NCBI GenBank assembly: GCA_000442125.1
Contig: KE546981.1
Coordinates: forward strand, 930,001-994,000
Direction of reading: 5' to 3'
Source: Opeltia flavorubescens
Taxonomy: Eukaryota; Ascomycota; Lecanoromycetes; Teloschistales; Teloschistaceae
Length of the DNA stretch: 64,000 nucleotides
The stretch's first letter is position 1, and every line of letters begins with the position of its first letter. Positions 34,490 through 44,100 of the stretch are shown here, in pieces. The notes under the pieces are model-generated. The model did not search any database. It was not told the DNA's origin and worked only from the letters and a program-made list of their open reading frames with translations. The translations under genes were made by a program, and so were the position numbers.

Positions 34490-35059
34490 ATGCTCTCCCA
34501 TAATCTTTCGGTGACAACCTTATTTTTCATCTTTTCCATCTTAATGAATTCAATCTTCACCTCTGCAATTCCCCTCGACGACTCCACCAGGAAACCAGTC
34601 CCCCCCTTCCCAGAAACCAACGCCATACAACCTTTCCACCATGCCAGAAGCACCCCATACCATCCGCCAACCCACTCAACCTCCCTCTCCCCCCGCTCCA
34701 TCCCCACAATCAAAGACTGGACCTACCGCATCCTCCAATCCACAAAACCCACCCTCCTAAAAATAAACGCCGACGTCGACCGCATGATGGAAAAATGGAT
34801 CTCCTACGTCGACGCCATAGACGCTCTAGCCCCATCTTCACACTTCACGCTCGGATACGGGGAAATGAGGATTGAGTTTTGGAGCCCGGCACCGATAGCA
34901 TGGCTGGTGGTGACGAAGATTTTGCAGTTGTATTTGTTGGTGGGGATGATGTGGTATCTGTGTATGTCGTGGGTGGCGTGGGAGTATTTGAGTCTGGGGG
35001 TGGTACTTGTGGCGATGTATCATGTGGGGGAGAGGCCGGAGAGGGTTTTGAATGTTTGA
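34490..35059 (+). CDS. Orphan secreted or membrane protein, 189 residues
   Basis: Single exon. Residues 1-26 form a signal peptide or anchor (VTTLFFIFSILMNSIFTS). A Pro/Ser/His-rich region (30-75) follows, then a short amphipathic helical part, and two hydrophobic stretches near 132-150 and 155-180. I do not recognise the family. The gene is the clearest case of the C-to-G switch: the first half of the coding strand is nearly devoid of G and the second half nearly devoid of C, which forces Pro/Ser/Thr in the first half and Val/Trp/Gly/Met in the second. This raises the chance that part of the sequence is shaped by base composition rather than function. Confidence 0.5.
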   Translation: MLSHNLSVTTLFFIFSILMNSIFTSAIPLDDSTRKPVPPFPETNAIQPFHHARSTPYHPPTHSTSLSPRSIPTIKDWTYRILQSTKPTLLKINADVDRMMEKWISYVDAIDALAPSSHFTLGYGEMRIEFWSPAPIAWLVVTKILQLYLLVGMMWYLCMSWVAWEYLSLGVVLVAMYHVGERPERVLNV

Positions 35060-35189
35060 GGGTTGGAGGACTGAGGGGGAGATTTGGCAAGGGAATACAA
35101 TATGAATCTGTTTTTCGATTTTGTCAATACTCCTTTTAGCGTATATTTTCTAGACCTATTGTGTACATGAAATCATCAATTTGGCTGTC

Positions 35190-35444
35190 CTAGTCAATCA
35201 ACTTATTGACCATAAGAATTTCCCCGTATCGGATTTTTGATTCAAGGTCTAGCTGTGGGATGGGCTGATTGTGTCTCAGAACATCACGATCGTCGAAGAT
35301 ATGGCGATAGATTATGCACCGCACACCAAGAGGTAGATCCAAGATAGACTTAGATTGAGGAGTCGATGGAGTTTCGGATGGCTGAACGGCGCTTGGAGAT
35401 GCTTGGACGGCAGTCGGAGATGACATGTTGACATAGTCCGCCAA
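35190..35444 (-). CDS. Short F-box-like protein or fragment
   Basis: An 84-residue frame. A Ser/Thr/Pro/Gln-rich start (1-32) leads into ILDLPLGVRCIIYRHIF, the pattern (LLxLPxEVRxxIYxxxF) found at the start of many fungal F-box-like or 2EXR-type proteins. The usual 150-300 residues after this motif are missing, so this is probably the truncated front of such a gene or a remnant. It shares strand and motif with the gene at 35827-36474, which suggests local duplication. Confidence 0.4.
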   Translation of the reverse strand: MADYVNMSSPTAVQASPSAVQPSETPSTPQSKSILDLPLGVRCIIYRHIFDDRDVLRHNQPIPQLDLESKIRYGEILMVNKLID

Positions 35445-35826
35445 GTACGAGCATTAGTATTGCAGACATCACGAGAGTCTGCGAGAGGGTTGTTGAATGG
35501 GGTAAAGCACCTCCTGTGATTACTATCTTATTTGATTGTATAGTTGTGATTGATCATTCTAATTTAACAACGAACTATGGCCTGGTTGCAATCATTTGTG
35601 AGAAATTCCTCGCAGCACAGCATATGAAAATGAGATATACGATTCTTACAATGACAGGCCTGAAAGACTATTCAAATGTATGACGACTCCAATAGAGATT
35701 TTGATGATTAATTACAAGATTGAAGATGACTTTAGTTCGCAGGGAATAGAACGAGCCAAGAGATACTAAGGTCACCTCCAGGTTGAACATTCAGCAGCAA
35801 GATAGCATGCTAACTGCTTCATTTCT
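35445..35826. other. Intergenic region between two F-box-like frames
   Basis: AT-rich sequence; nothing recognisable. Confidence 0.4.
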
Positions 35827-36474
35827 TCAGCTCCTGCGATTCAAACTGCGTCTCCCGTTATCGTTGACCGACAATTGCCATGAAGCCAAGCCAGTCCTGT
35901 ACGGGACTCCGCTAGGATGATCCTCAAAAATTTGCTCCACCTCAATGAATACATCCATTCTCCTCAGCAGCAGTCGCAGAAATTGGTACTGAAATGGACC
36001 TAGCATTTGTGAATGGATCTTGAGCTTAGCGGTAGGGTCATCGCAACCCAGGTGAAGACATTTTAGCCGGGAGAATCCTTGGGTCCATGCATCGAGTCTT
36101 AGACACACATGTCTGGACCATGGAGGAATAATCGTGTGTCGACAGATAAAGGAGATTTCTCGAAGCTGATTGGCATTTTCCGCTCCAATTTCGTAGACGA
36201 AAGCATCTATTACTGGCCGAGGAAGAAGGCGGCCGCCGAATTTCAAGATGGCATGTACGTTCTGAAAATACAAAGAATATGATTCGGCCCGTATCAGGCG
36301 ACTCGTACCTAAGATAGTTATATGCATGCTGGATGATATTTTGTAATTAGCAACATCTACTCCGCTGTCGTTGCGGAATATGATATCCATAGCTGGGTCT
36401 TCAAAGAGCTTCTTGTATATTACTAGACGAATCTCCGGCGGCATCCGCAAGAGACTCAACCCGGACGAACTCAT
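35827..36474 (-). CDS. F-box-like (2EXR-type) domain protein
   Basis: Single exon, 215 residues. It opens with SLLRMPPEIRLVIYKKLFED, the LLxLPxEIRxxIYxxLF motif of a large fungal family related to F-box proteins, followed by ILGTSRLIRAESYSLYFQNV, which fits the family's second block (LLxxxRxIrxEaxxxfy). F-box proteins recruit substrates to SCF ubiquitin ligases; whether this divergent version binds Skp1 is unknown. The start lies 258 bp from the divergent COX6 start. Confidence 0.65.
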   Translation of the reverse strand: MSSSGLSLLRMPPEIRLVIYKKLFEDPAMDIIFRNDSGVDVANYKISSSMHITILGTSRLIRAESYSLYFQNVHAILKFGGRLLPRPVIDAFVYEIGAENANQLREISFICRHTIIPPWSRHVCLRLDAWTQGFSRLKCLHLGCDDPTAKLKIHSQMLGPFQYQFLRLLLRRMDVFIEVEQIFEDHPSGVPYRTGLASWQLSVNDNGRRSLNRRS

Positions 36475-36613
36475 TCTCAGCTAATGTAATTGGAGTCTCT
36501 TTGCAACAGTGAGACCTTTCTCATAATTTAACAGTCATGAAGTTTGAGATGGTTCTTGGCGGAGATGAGGCTCTTCCTGATTATGTCATCCAACGTTCAC
36601 TCGCTTCTTGGTG

Positions 36614-36618
36614 ATTGG
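36614..36618 (-). promoter_or_regulatory. CCAAT box upstream of COX6
   Basis: ATTGG on the plus strand (CCAAT on minus) lies 115 bp before the COX6 start, in the context TGATTGGCT that fits the HAP2/3/5 (CBC) complex, the usual activator of respiratory genes in fungi. It sits in the promoter shared with the F-box-like gene. Confidence 0.4.
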
Positions 36619-36732
36619 CTGCTACCAGCAAAAGCTGGATTCCAGGTACCTCCTGCGTAAACGAACTCACTCTCAACTTCGACAAGCTCCAAGCTCTCGC
36701 ACAACCGATTCCCCTTTTCCCTACGAACATCG

Positions 36733-37609
36733 ATGTCGACCGCAATTCTTCTTCGCCTTGCTGCGCGCACCCAACCTCATTCCACACTTCTCCGATCACC
36801 ACACTGCTGTACTTCCGCTGCGCGACGATTGGCACCCGTATTCACTGCTAGTGGGGGCTACGGGAGCGGGAACACATTCAGCACGAGCGTTAGGAGGAAG
36901 AGTGACGAACACGGAGAGGAGACATTTGAGGAGTTCAGTACGAGGTACGCTCCTCGTAGCCACGCGATGATGAATCCCAAGCGTGCGGACCGGAGCGGTC
37001 AGATCACCCAGAAAAGTGCGAACGACTAACGGAACGTGCGAGACTATAGATACGAGAAAGAGTTCGATAATGTGCAGGATGTCTTCGAATTGCAGGTATG
37101 GAATTTCTGGGGGTGGTCCCAATGGTCGCACAAGGGATGAATCCGGCTGACATCCGAATCTTCAATGGCAGCGAAATCTCAACAATTGCTTCGCCTACGA
37201 TCTCGTTCCCTCTCCCTCCGTCATTACCGCCGCCTTGAGGGCCGCGAGAAGAGTCAATGATTTCCCAACAGCTGTCCGGATCTTCGAAGGTACGGTCATC
37301 TCTTCCCCCAGAATTCCCTAAAACCCCTGTCTCAAATCGTGCAATCGAATTCCCAAGGTTCAAATGGAGCAGCCAATGCAGGAGTCACATGATCTGTGAG
37401 GGTTTTGCTAGCTTCCTGGGACATGTTCGCTCATGAGATACAATTCTACCGACTTTTACAGATGCTGACGCTGTGTTATTGCACCAGGTATCAAAGCCAA
37501 AGTCGAAAACCAACACCAATACCAAGAATACCTCGAAGACCTCAAGCCTCTGCGGGAAGAACTCGGCGTCAACCTCAAAGAAGACCTCTACCCCGAGGTA
37601 GCCGCATAA
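36733..37609 (+). CDS. cox6: Cytochrome c oxidase subunit VI (Cox6/COX5A), mitochondrial
   Basis: Four exons (36733-36944, 37050-37095, 37172-37289, 37488-37609) give 165 residues with phase closing. The N-terminal ~50 residues are basic and rich in Ala, Arg and Ser (MSTAILLRLAARTQPHSTLL), a mitochondrial targeting peptide. The mature part has the family's landmarks: EETFEEFSTRYEKEFDNVQD, RNLNNCFAYDLVPSPSVI, ALRAARRVNDFPTAVRIFEG, and EELGVNLKEDLYPE. It is a nuclear-encoded subunit of respiratory complex IV on the matrix side. The multi-intron layout is normal for this gene in filamentous ascomycetes. The strand flips from C-rich to G-rich just after the stop, in the 3' UTR. Confidence 0.95.
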
Positions 37610-38208
37610 TTAAACCCCAATTCTGCCGACTCAGGATCCAAAAAAACTGAAAACCAAATTATGGCAATGAAGGGGAGCGAGCAAAACCAATCAGCGTTTC
37701 AACAGTGGTATTATAGAGCGAGGGTTAGATGGAGAGAGGGGAAGTGATAGAGATGAAAGGGGAAGGGCGCTCGGTGCGCTGCTGTTGCTGCTGTTGTTGT
37801 TGAGGTGAAGGGAAAGCATATGTATGTATTGAACTTTGCACATAGGGATTAAAGGAGTTTTAATTTCATTCTTCGACGTATCAACCGCACAGATGTGCTT
37901 GTCATGCATTCAAGCTCGTAGACACATGTATCTGTTGAGGATGATTGTAGCCTCCAGGTGCAGCCACCAAGATTTCCATAATCTCTTATATACAGGATAT
38001 TCCAAAATTTTGATGCCCGGACGCCTGTCGCTTCTCCCCCAGCAAATAATGTCCCCCGTAAATCTCTCGAGGATCGAGGTATTGTACATAGAAAATTGGA
38101 TATTCCGCTTGGAATAACCCATAATGCATAGAGAGCAACAAGTCCACCATAATTAGTGGCTGCCATGCCCGGCTCAGATTATTTATCTGTTGCCGCAGTG
38201 CAGTTCCA
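37610..38208. other. Convergent 3' region of COX6 and KTR genes
   Basis: About 600 bp between two stops. It includes a G-rich tract and an imperfect GCTGTTGTT trinucleotide run (about 37779-37803) that probably lies in the COX6 3' UTR. Confidence 0.45.
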
Positions 38209-39555
38209 TCATCCCATACCAACGAATTTAAACCAATTCGGCCTACAATCTTCCTTGTAGAGGAAATCTTCTCCATCTGTAAAAAGACCTTTCCTACACC
38301 CCTTGCATTTTGGAGAGTTCGGGCAGTTGAAATAGGGGATGTGTTGGTAGCCGATGTCGCGGAACCTGCACCATCAATGACAGACATACCGTTAGCCCAT
38401 CTGCCCTCTTAGGAAACCCCCCCAAAGTAAAGTCCGCGACGTCTCTGGCGTGGATATGTAAGGAGATATACATACCAATGTATTCGACTCGCATCCTCAA
38501 ACAAGCCCAACGCAATCGAATGCACTGGCGCATCCCCCCACCTCTCATAAAAGAACCCCCCCGCCCGATCCAAATGGTTGAAATAGTCCTCGTAAACCCT
38601 ACTGCGCCAAAACTCCATGTCTGCAATCTCGAAATTACTCCAAAAATGACACGTTGAATACCCGTTCGCTTTTTGATTATGCTCCGGCCTCCTCTCTTTA
38701 TCTTCAAGCCACGCGCGCGCGCTAACGGTATCATCTTTCACGTACTCTGGATGCGCTTCCATGAAGCGGAGGGTTTCGGGCCAGAGGGTGGGGACAGTAT
38801 TTGGGTCGTCGTAGAGATTGATGGTGAAGCCGTATGTCTTATTATGGTCCTCCATATACCGAAAAACATCATAATCGACATCGCAGAAAAAATGTACCTT
38901 GGGCTCCACTCTCCAGTAATAGCGTACATCCTTCAGAGCAGGGTGGTGATAAAACAACCCGCTGTTCCAGCGACACATTTGGTGATAGGAGACTAGGTTT
39001 CCGTACTGGATATCCTGTTCCTGGAGCATCTTGCCGCTTTCTTGGAAGAGGTCGTTGTTTATCCAAGAGGGGACGGCCCAGTGTTCTTTGGGGATGAGCT
39101 CGTAGTTGCATTTTGCGTTTGTTTCGGCGCGGGTGCGGCGCTTGAAGTCTTCGGTGAAGGGGACGTCGTTGAAGAAGGTCCAGGGGTAGTTGAATTTGTG
39201 GTTCCAGGTTCGCTCGAGGTCTTTCATGGATTGGATCATGCCGTCGATTTCTTCGTTGCGGACGAGGGAGAGGATTGTGGCGTTGATGCGGGGGGAGTTG
39301 GGGTTGTCGGGGGCGTAGTCGTTGGATCGCCATAGTTTGCCTGCGGGCTCGTGGGTTTCTATGTTGTGTGAGTTGGAACGGAGGAATTGGAGCGTTGTGG
39401 AATCTACCATCTAGGTTGGGGTCCGTTTTCATGTCTGGATAGACTACTCTGGGTTCCTTTATCGGTGGCGGCTTGTGGGAGATCTGGTAGATGAGGAACA
39501 TGAAGAGGAAGACCGAAGCAAGCGCCAGGGCTCGTAAAGGCTTCGGGAAAGCCAT
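38209..39555 (-). CDS. Alpha-1,2-mannosyltransferase, KRE2/KTR family (GT15)
   Basis: Three exons (39555-39408, 39358-38476, 38365-38209) give 395 residues. Intron 1 is only 49 nt (GTAGAT donor, CTCAC branch, CATAG acceptor) and explains the frame change between the anchor and the catalytic domain. It is a type II Golgi membrane protein: a cytosolic start, a TM anchor (about 8-26) and a short stem. The GT15 signature YYWRVEPKVHFFCDVDYD is at 196-213 and includes the catalytic Glu and metal-binding region. Other blocks are LSLVRNEEIDGMIQSM, YHQMCRWNSGLFYHHP, STCHFWSNFEIADMEFWRS and WGDAPVHSI. The C-terminus has the Cys-rich FNCPNSPKCKGC stretch. It adds alpha-1,2-mannose to O- or N-linked glycans of cell-wall proteins. 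Confidence 0.95.
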
Positions 39556-39894
39556 GGTGGAGGATGGTCAAAGGGACGTAAAAATGTCGAGTCTATGAGC
39601 TGTGACATTGAACGAGGAAAGCGATCATGACTGGGCATAACAGCTTCCCCAGAATGGCCCCATGAATTGGTTAGCAGGGGTTTACGCAAACTCGATGCAT
39701 CGAAATTCACGCCAAGCGATATCCCGTCTGCACAAACGGATTGAATTCCGCACAGGAGGCTCGCTCAGGGCTAGGCTCAATCTAGGAATGTGTCGCGTGC
39801 CTCGGATCACGAAACCGCCGCTTTGACAGTAGTTGGTACCATCAAGATGTAGTCAAAAAAATAACACAGGGCTTTACGCCCTTAACTCCTTCAT
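39556..39894. promoter_or_regulatory. Bidirectional promoter of KTR and GCP5 genes
   Basis: Only 339 bp separate the two divergent starts, so regulatory sites must be shared or interleaved. No well-known motif was seen. Confidence 0.45.
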
Positions 39895-42567
39895 ATGATG
39901 GCGCAAAAAGCACGCGTCAGTGTTCTCACTTCGCAACTGCTAGCCAAATTCGAAAGCGTTAATCTAAATGATCAATTAGAATATGGCAACAGCCGAAGAG
40001 AACGAATCTACCAGATTTTGCTAGATCCGAAGCCTACGACAGTCAATCAATTCGAGATTGCTAATCGCTTCGGAGGCCTTGAGGAGAAATTCAGAGTATT
40101 TAATAACGATGAATTGGCTGACGCCCTTCACGGCCGTTTGGACGAGCTCTATACGAGGTCGAATCAATGGACACCAGAGATACTTTCCTTGATCTTAGAA
40201 CTTTCAGACGATCCCGTTCATCAGACAGAAATTGAAGGACTGGATCAGTTCAAACCTTTGCCGCAGCCATCTCCTCTGACTTGGTCCGATATCGTTCGTG
40301 ACGATCCTTTGGACAACCATGATGGTCTTTGGAACGACGTTGATTTTGCCCAAGATGGTTCTGACGAGGATGCCGATGTTGTACTACCGGTTTCTTCCGA
40401 GTCCGACGTGTCATCAACGACGAGTGGGCACTCCGATTGTATCACTGAGGCTATTCAGGAGCTATCTATTGAACCCGATTGGGATGGACTGCAGACCATA
40501 AAGGACCAGCAATTCTGGGACAATGCAGTCCAAGGTGCGCATGATGTAGACGGTGCCGACGGTATCGGCGGAGTCTCTGCTATCGATGTGACAGAAGCTC
40601 AGGGAATACGGGAAATTGGATTTATGCTATGCGGTTTACCGACATCTATCTATGAGCAGCGACCGGATGGTGAATCAGTAGTCTCTCCGAGGTATCAGTT
40701 CAAGTACATTTCGCAGCCTGTGTCTTCTCAAGTACTGCAGGAATTCAGTGCCATAGCCTTTGATTTAGCCCGTATCTGGATGTGGAAGTCTGTAAAGCAT
40801 GATCAGCCGGTTCTCCAAACTTTCCGAGCTACTCTAGCGGAAAAGCTGGCCGAGACAGAAAGAGGCTTGATACTAGTTCAGACCTCGTGTCTGCAGTCAG
40901 AGGGAGGAAATACAGCAAGTCTACTTTGTTTTCTCGAGAATGTGAAGGAGGAGACACGCTTGATCCGGCAGTTCACCCCGATCCTGGACGACCTCAGGAT
41001 GTCTGGGAAGCCTCAAGCTTCATTCTATGTCCTTGAACTTCTCTATAACCGCGTCTGCATGAGCCACGGCATCGGTGACATGGCATCCTTCAATTACATG
41101 GTTGAGGTCTTTTTGGCTTGCTTTCGCACCTATCTTAAGCCGTTGAAGCATTGGATGGAGCATGGCGAATTGATGAGGCACGACCAAAAAATCTTCATAC
41201 AGGAACACGACTCGAACGCACCTTTGGACTTGTTCTGGGCAGACCGTTATCAGTTGTCGCTCGACCCCTCGGGCCGAGTGTATGCACCTGCATTCCTCCA
41301 TTTGGCTGCAAGGAAAATTCTCAACACAGGCAAATCAGTTCACTTCCTGAGGCTGCTTGGATACTCGGAACTACAAGATCATGGTAGCGAAGACACTGTA
41401 TTCCAGCTGGATATGGACAGCTTTGTGGCCAAGTCCGGCGCCGTTGCATTAAACCCATTCTCGGAGTCCTTCGAAAGAGCGCTAAGTGAATGGATTGGCA
41501 GCAGCTATCACTCGTCCTCCGTCTTATTACAGCAGATACTTGACACTCATTGTGGACTGTGTAGAACCCTTGATGCCTTGGAACACATCTATCTATTCCG
41601 CAACGGAGCTATTAGCAACATTGTGGCGGACACGGTTTTTGCGAGGATCGATCGTGGCAGAAAAGACTGGAATGATCCTTTTGCTCTCACAGATATCTTT
41701 CGCTCCGGTTTTGCCACGATAACCTGCATCGATGCGGACAATTTGTCTGTATTGAAGACGGGCTCAGCTTCAGACCCAGACACACTGAAAACACTGCTTG
41801 TTAACTACTCTTTCCCTTGGCCTGTTGCAAATATTATCAAAAGAGGTACCTTGAAGACGTATCAGCGTATTTTCAGCCTCCTTTTGCAACTCCAGCGATC
41901 TAAACGGGCGCTTGAGCATCATTCTCCACGGAAGTTAGTGGCAATGCTGATGACAGAAAATCAGAGTCTTAGCGCAGTCATGCTCCGTCACCGGATGCTC
42001 TGGTTTGTCAACACTGTACTTAGCTACTTGACGGGCGTTGTATTGGCAGCTGCTACTGCTAACATGCGCGGAAGGATGTCCATATCAGAAGACCTCGATG
42101 AAATGGTTGCAAGCCATCAAGATTACATTGCTCGTTTGGACGAACAATGCCTGCTTTGCGGTAGTCGAAAACCGGTTCTGCAAGCCATCACGTCGATACT
42201 GGACCTAATTCTTCTTTTCACCGAGACTTGCGCACCCACTTTATATCCTGTGGATCGTAGAGACCCATTCCCGGCGGTCGCAACGAACAACGGTCAATCT
42301 CGTCGCTGTCCACCGAAAGCAAAGCTCGATATCTCTGATTCAGAGGATGACGGGGCTGATGAGGGGTTTCAACACGATCCTATCAACCCCACAGGGTCGT
42401 GGAAGCGGCCATCGTCTGCGAGGCTGAAGAATATGCACGACACCTTTATGCGGCTACAAGGATTCGTCCACGTGAGTCTTCGGAGCTCTAACAAAGGAGG
42501 CGAGGGCTCGAGCGTAGAGATGCTTTCGGACATGCTATCTACAGATCATGTTATGGGTCGCTCCTGA
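39895..42567 (+). CDS. Gamma-tubulin complex component, GCP5-like (Spc97/Spc98 family)
   Basis: An intronless protein of 890 residues; two adjacent ATGs (39895, 39898) could both start it. The N-terminal half is diverged with an acidic Ser-rich stretch (about 155-185). The EIGFMLCGLPTSIYEQ block (around residue 241) matches the conserved start of the GCP N-terminal grip domain. The C-terminal domain has SYHSSSVLLQQILDTHCGL, LEHIYLFRNGAISNIVADTV, YSFPWPVANIIKRGTLKTYQ and IFSLLLQLQRSKRALE, the Spc97/Spc98 gamma-tubulin-binding region. Size and the weak C-terminal conservation fit GCP5 rather than GCP2/3. It acts at spindle pole bodies in the gamma-tubulin ring complex. Assignment to GCP5 over GCP4/6 is inference. 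Confidence 0.85.
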   Translation: MMAQKARVSVLTSQLLAKFESVNLNDQLEYGNSRRERIYQILLDPKPTTVNQFEIANRFGGLEEKFRVFNNDELADALHGRLDELYTRSNQWTPEILSLILELSDDPVHQTEIEGLDQFKPLPQPSPLTWSDIVRDDPLDNHDGLWNDVDFAQDGSDEDADVVLPVSSESDVSSTTSGHSDCITEAIQELSIEPDWDGLQTIKDQQFWDNAVQGAHDVDGADGIGGVSAIDVTEAQGIREIGFMLCGLPTSIYEQRPDGESVVSPRYQFKYISQPVSSQVLQEFSAIAFDLARIWMWKSVKHDQPVLQTFRATLAEKLAETERGLILVQTSCLQSEGGNTASLLCFLENVKEETRLIRQFTPILDDLRMSGKPQASFYVLELLYNRVCMSHGIGDMASFNYMVEVFLACFRTYLKPLKHWMEHGELMRHDQKIFIQEHDSNAPLDLFWADRYQLSLDPSGRVYAPAFLHLAARKILNTGKSVHFLRLLGYSELQDHGSEDTVFQLDMDSFVAKSGAVALNPFSESFERALSEWIGSSYHSSSVLLQQILDTHCGLCRTLDALEHIYLFRNGAISNIVADTVFARIDRGRKDWNDPFALTDIFRSGFATITCIDADNLSVLKTGSASDPDTLKTLLVNYSFPWPVANIIKRGTLKTYQRIFSLLLQLQRSKRALEHHSPRKLVAMLMTENQSLSAVMLRHRMLWFVNTVLSYLTGVVLAAATANMRGRMSISEDLDEMVASHQDYIARLDEQCLLCGSRKPVLQAITSILDLILLFTETCAPTLYPVDRRDPFPAVATNNGQSRRCPPKAKLDISDSEDDGADEGFQHDPINPTGSWKRPSSARLKNMHDTFMRLQGFVHVSLRSSNKGGEGSSVEMLSDMLSTDHVMGRS

Positions 42568-43358
42568 TAGTGCTGGGAGATGTTCCGAATCCGAGTATTC
42601 TATTCCAGAATCAAGCTCCAGAATCAGTCATATGAATTTGCCACACCCATTTCTATGAATAGCGAGCAAAATACTCAAGTCAAGAGTAGGGAAACTGGGA
42701 GGTCAGCTGACTGGAGGCCTGGGTTGGAAATCCTAACACAGCCACATCCTCCCAGGAGGGACTCGTGAAAGTTATTCAGCCGCATCACACCCTTCAACCA
42801 TGCTTCTGGCCACTAAAGATGTTGTTCGACATCGGTAAATATGCCGTATATCTGCGTAACTATAGACTGGTCGACCTCATCAATGATGCGTTGTGACGGC
42901 CTTAATAGTGAGGTGAGTCAAAAACAATTACAAGATACTCAAAAAATAAAGAAAACGCTCCTGCACTCAGAGCTAAATAGTATGGGGTTGGGAGCATAAG
43001 CATTTTTTCAGTATGGTCACCTTTGACAATTATACGAAGGCTTAGATCCCCGTGCCAAACATGCTGGGTTCAGCATAGCGTTTCGTGTTATAAAGTGGTG
43101 ACTCCTTCTTTCGATCTGATCACAAGTCTCAATCGACTTTATTCCTCCAATTCTATTTTCAGCTACTCTGTTGAGAACTACTATATAAGTACTACACACA
43201 TCAGCATGCCTTGCATCAATCATCCCAGCGAACCCAAAGCACAAAACTCAGTCACCTCACACGAATCTGAGAAGCCTCTTCTTGCACGCGAATCCAAAGA
43301 CCTCTAAGCAACTAGGGACAAACTCCTTCATCAATTTGCACGACACCACCACGGCAAG
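42568..43358. other. Intergenic region
   Basis: Promoter side of the CAP-domain gene. A short frame at 43206-43307 ends before the CAP start and has no recognisable features; it may be an upstream ORF. No gene supported. Confidence 0.4.
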
Positions 43359-44100
43359 ATGTCCGACGACCAGCAAAAGGCACTAGACATCCATAACCAA
43401 GGTACCCCACTCTTTTCATTTCCCCCATTTCGATACAATTCCCGCTTCCACAACTATCTCGCTCTTCTGTCTTCCATCCTCCCCTTCTCTGGCTTTCCAT
43501 TCCGCCGTCCCGCCTTTCTAATCTTCCCTTCCCATCCACAAACTAACACCATCCGCCTCCTATCCAATTCCTTGTCCTGAGTCACTTACATAAAAATCAC
43601 ACAACCTCTTCGTTGGTCCCCTTCCAAAAGCCACCCCATCGATTCACAAAATCCGTACACTAATACCCCATCCCTCTCTCACAGCGCGCAACGACGCCTC
43701 CAACACCAGCTCCCACCCCCGCCCCTCCCTAACCTGGGACAACGACCTAGCCGCCCACGCCACCGCCTACGCCCAACAACTCGCCAGCCAGAACCAAGGC
43801 CTCCAATACAGCAGCTCCGACGCCCGCCCCGGCGAAGGCGAAAACCTCTACTGGAGCTCCCCGAACGGCAGCTTAGCGGACGCTAGTCAAGCCTGGGTCA
43901 ACGAGAAGCAAAATTACAACGGACAGAAGATTGGGGAGGGGGATTTCGGGAGTTATGGACATTATACGCAGGTTATTTGGCCCGGGACGGAGAGGGTGGG
44001 GGTGGGGATGGCGAGGGGGGGGGATGGGGGCGTGTTTGTGGTGGGGAGGTATGCGTCGCCGGGGAATTGGTGGGGGCAGAGTGCTTATACGGGAAGTTAA
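43359..44100 (+). CDS. CAP/SCP (PR-1-like) domain protein without signal peptide
   Basis: Two exons (43359-43401, 43685-44100) give 152 residues; the 283-nt intron is long for this genome. The first exon encodes MSDDQQKALDIHNQ and joins ARNDASNTSSHPRPSLTWD, which is the normal N-terminus of the CAP fold with no room for a signal peptide. CAP hallmarks follow: GEGENLYW (CAP2-like), HYTQVIWPGTERVGVG (CAP1-like, with the His of the cavity) and the FVVGRYASPGNWWGQ end. In size and lack of a leader it resembles the cytosolic GAPR-1/GLIPR2 type rather than secreted PRY/PR-1 proteins. Such proteins bind lipids or sterols. An unseen upstream exon with a leader cannot be excluded. Exon 2 switches sharply from C-rich to G-rich near 43900. 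Confidence 0.88.
43988..44037 (+). other. G-run tract, G-quadruplex-prone
   Basis: At least four runs of three or more G (one of about nine) lie within ~50 bases of the CAP coding strand with loops of one to eight bases. This fits the sequence requirement for an intramolecular G-quadruplex in DNA or mRNA. Folding is not shown. Confidence 0.6.

Noticed and set aside
33908-34501. A 197-codon minus-strand open frame
   Set aside because: It overlaps the start of a better plus-strand gene, has no recognisable domain and its composition follows the surrounding intergenic DNA.
38869-39555. A 228-codon frame reading on from the KTR start
   Set aside because: After residue 49 it is Arg/Pro-rich out-of-frame sequence. 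The 49-nt intron at 39359-39407 restores the real GT15 frame.
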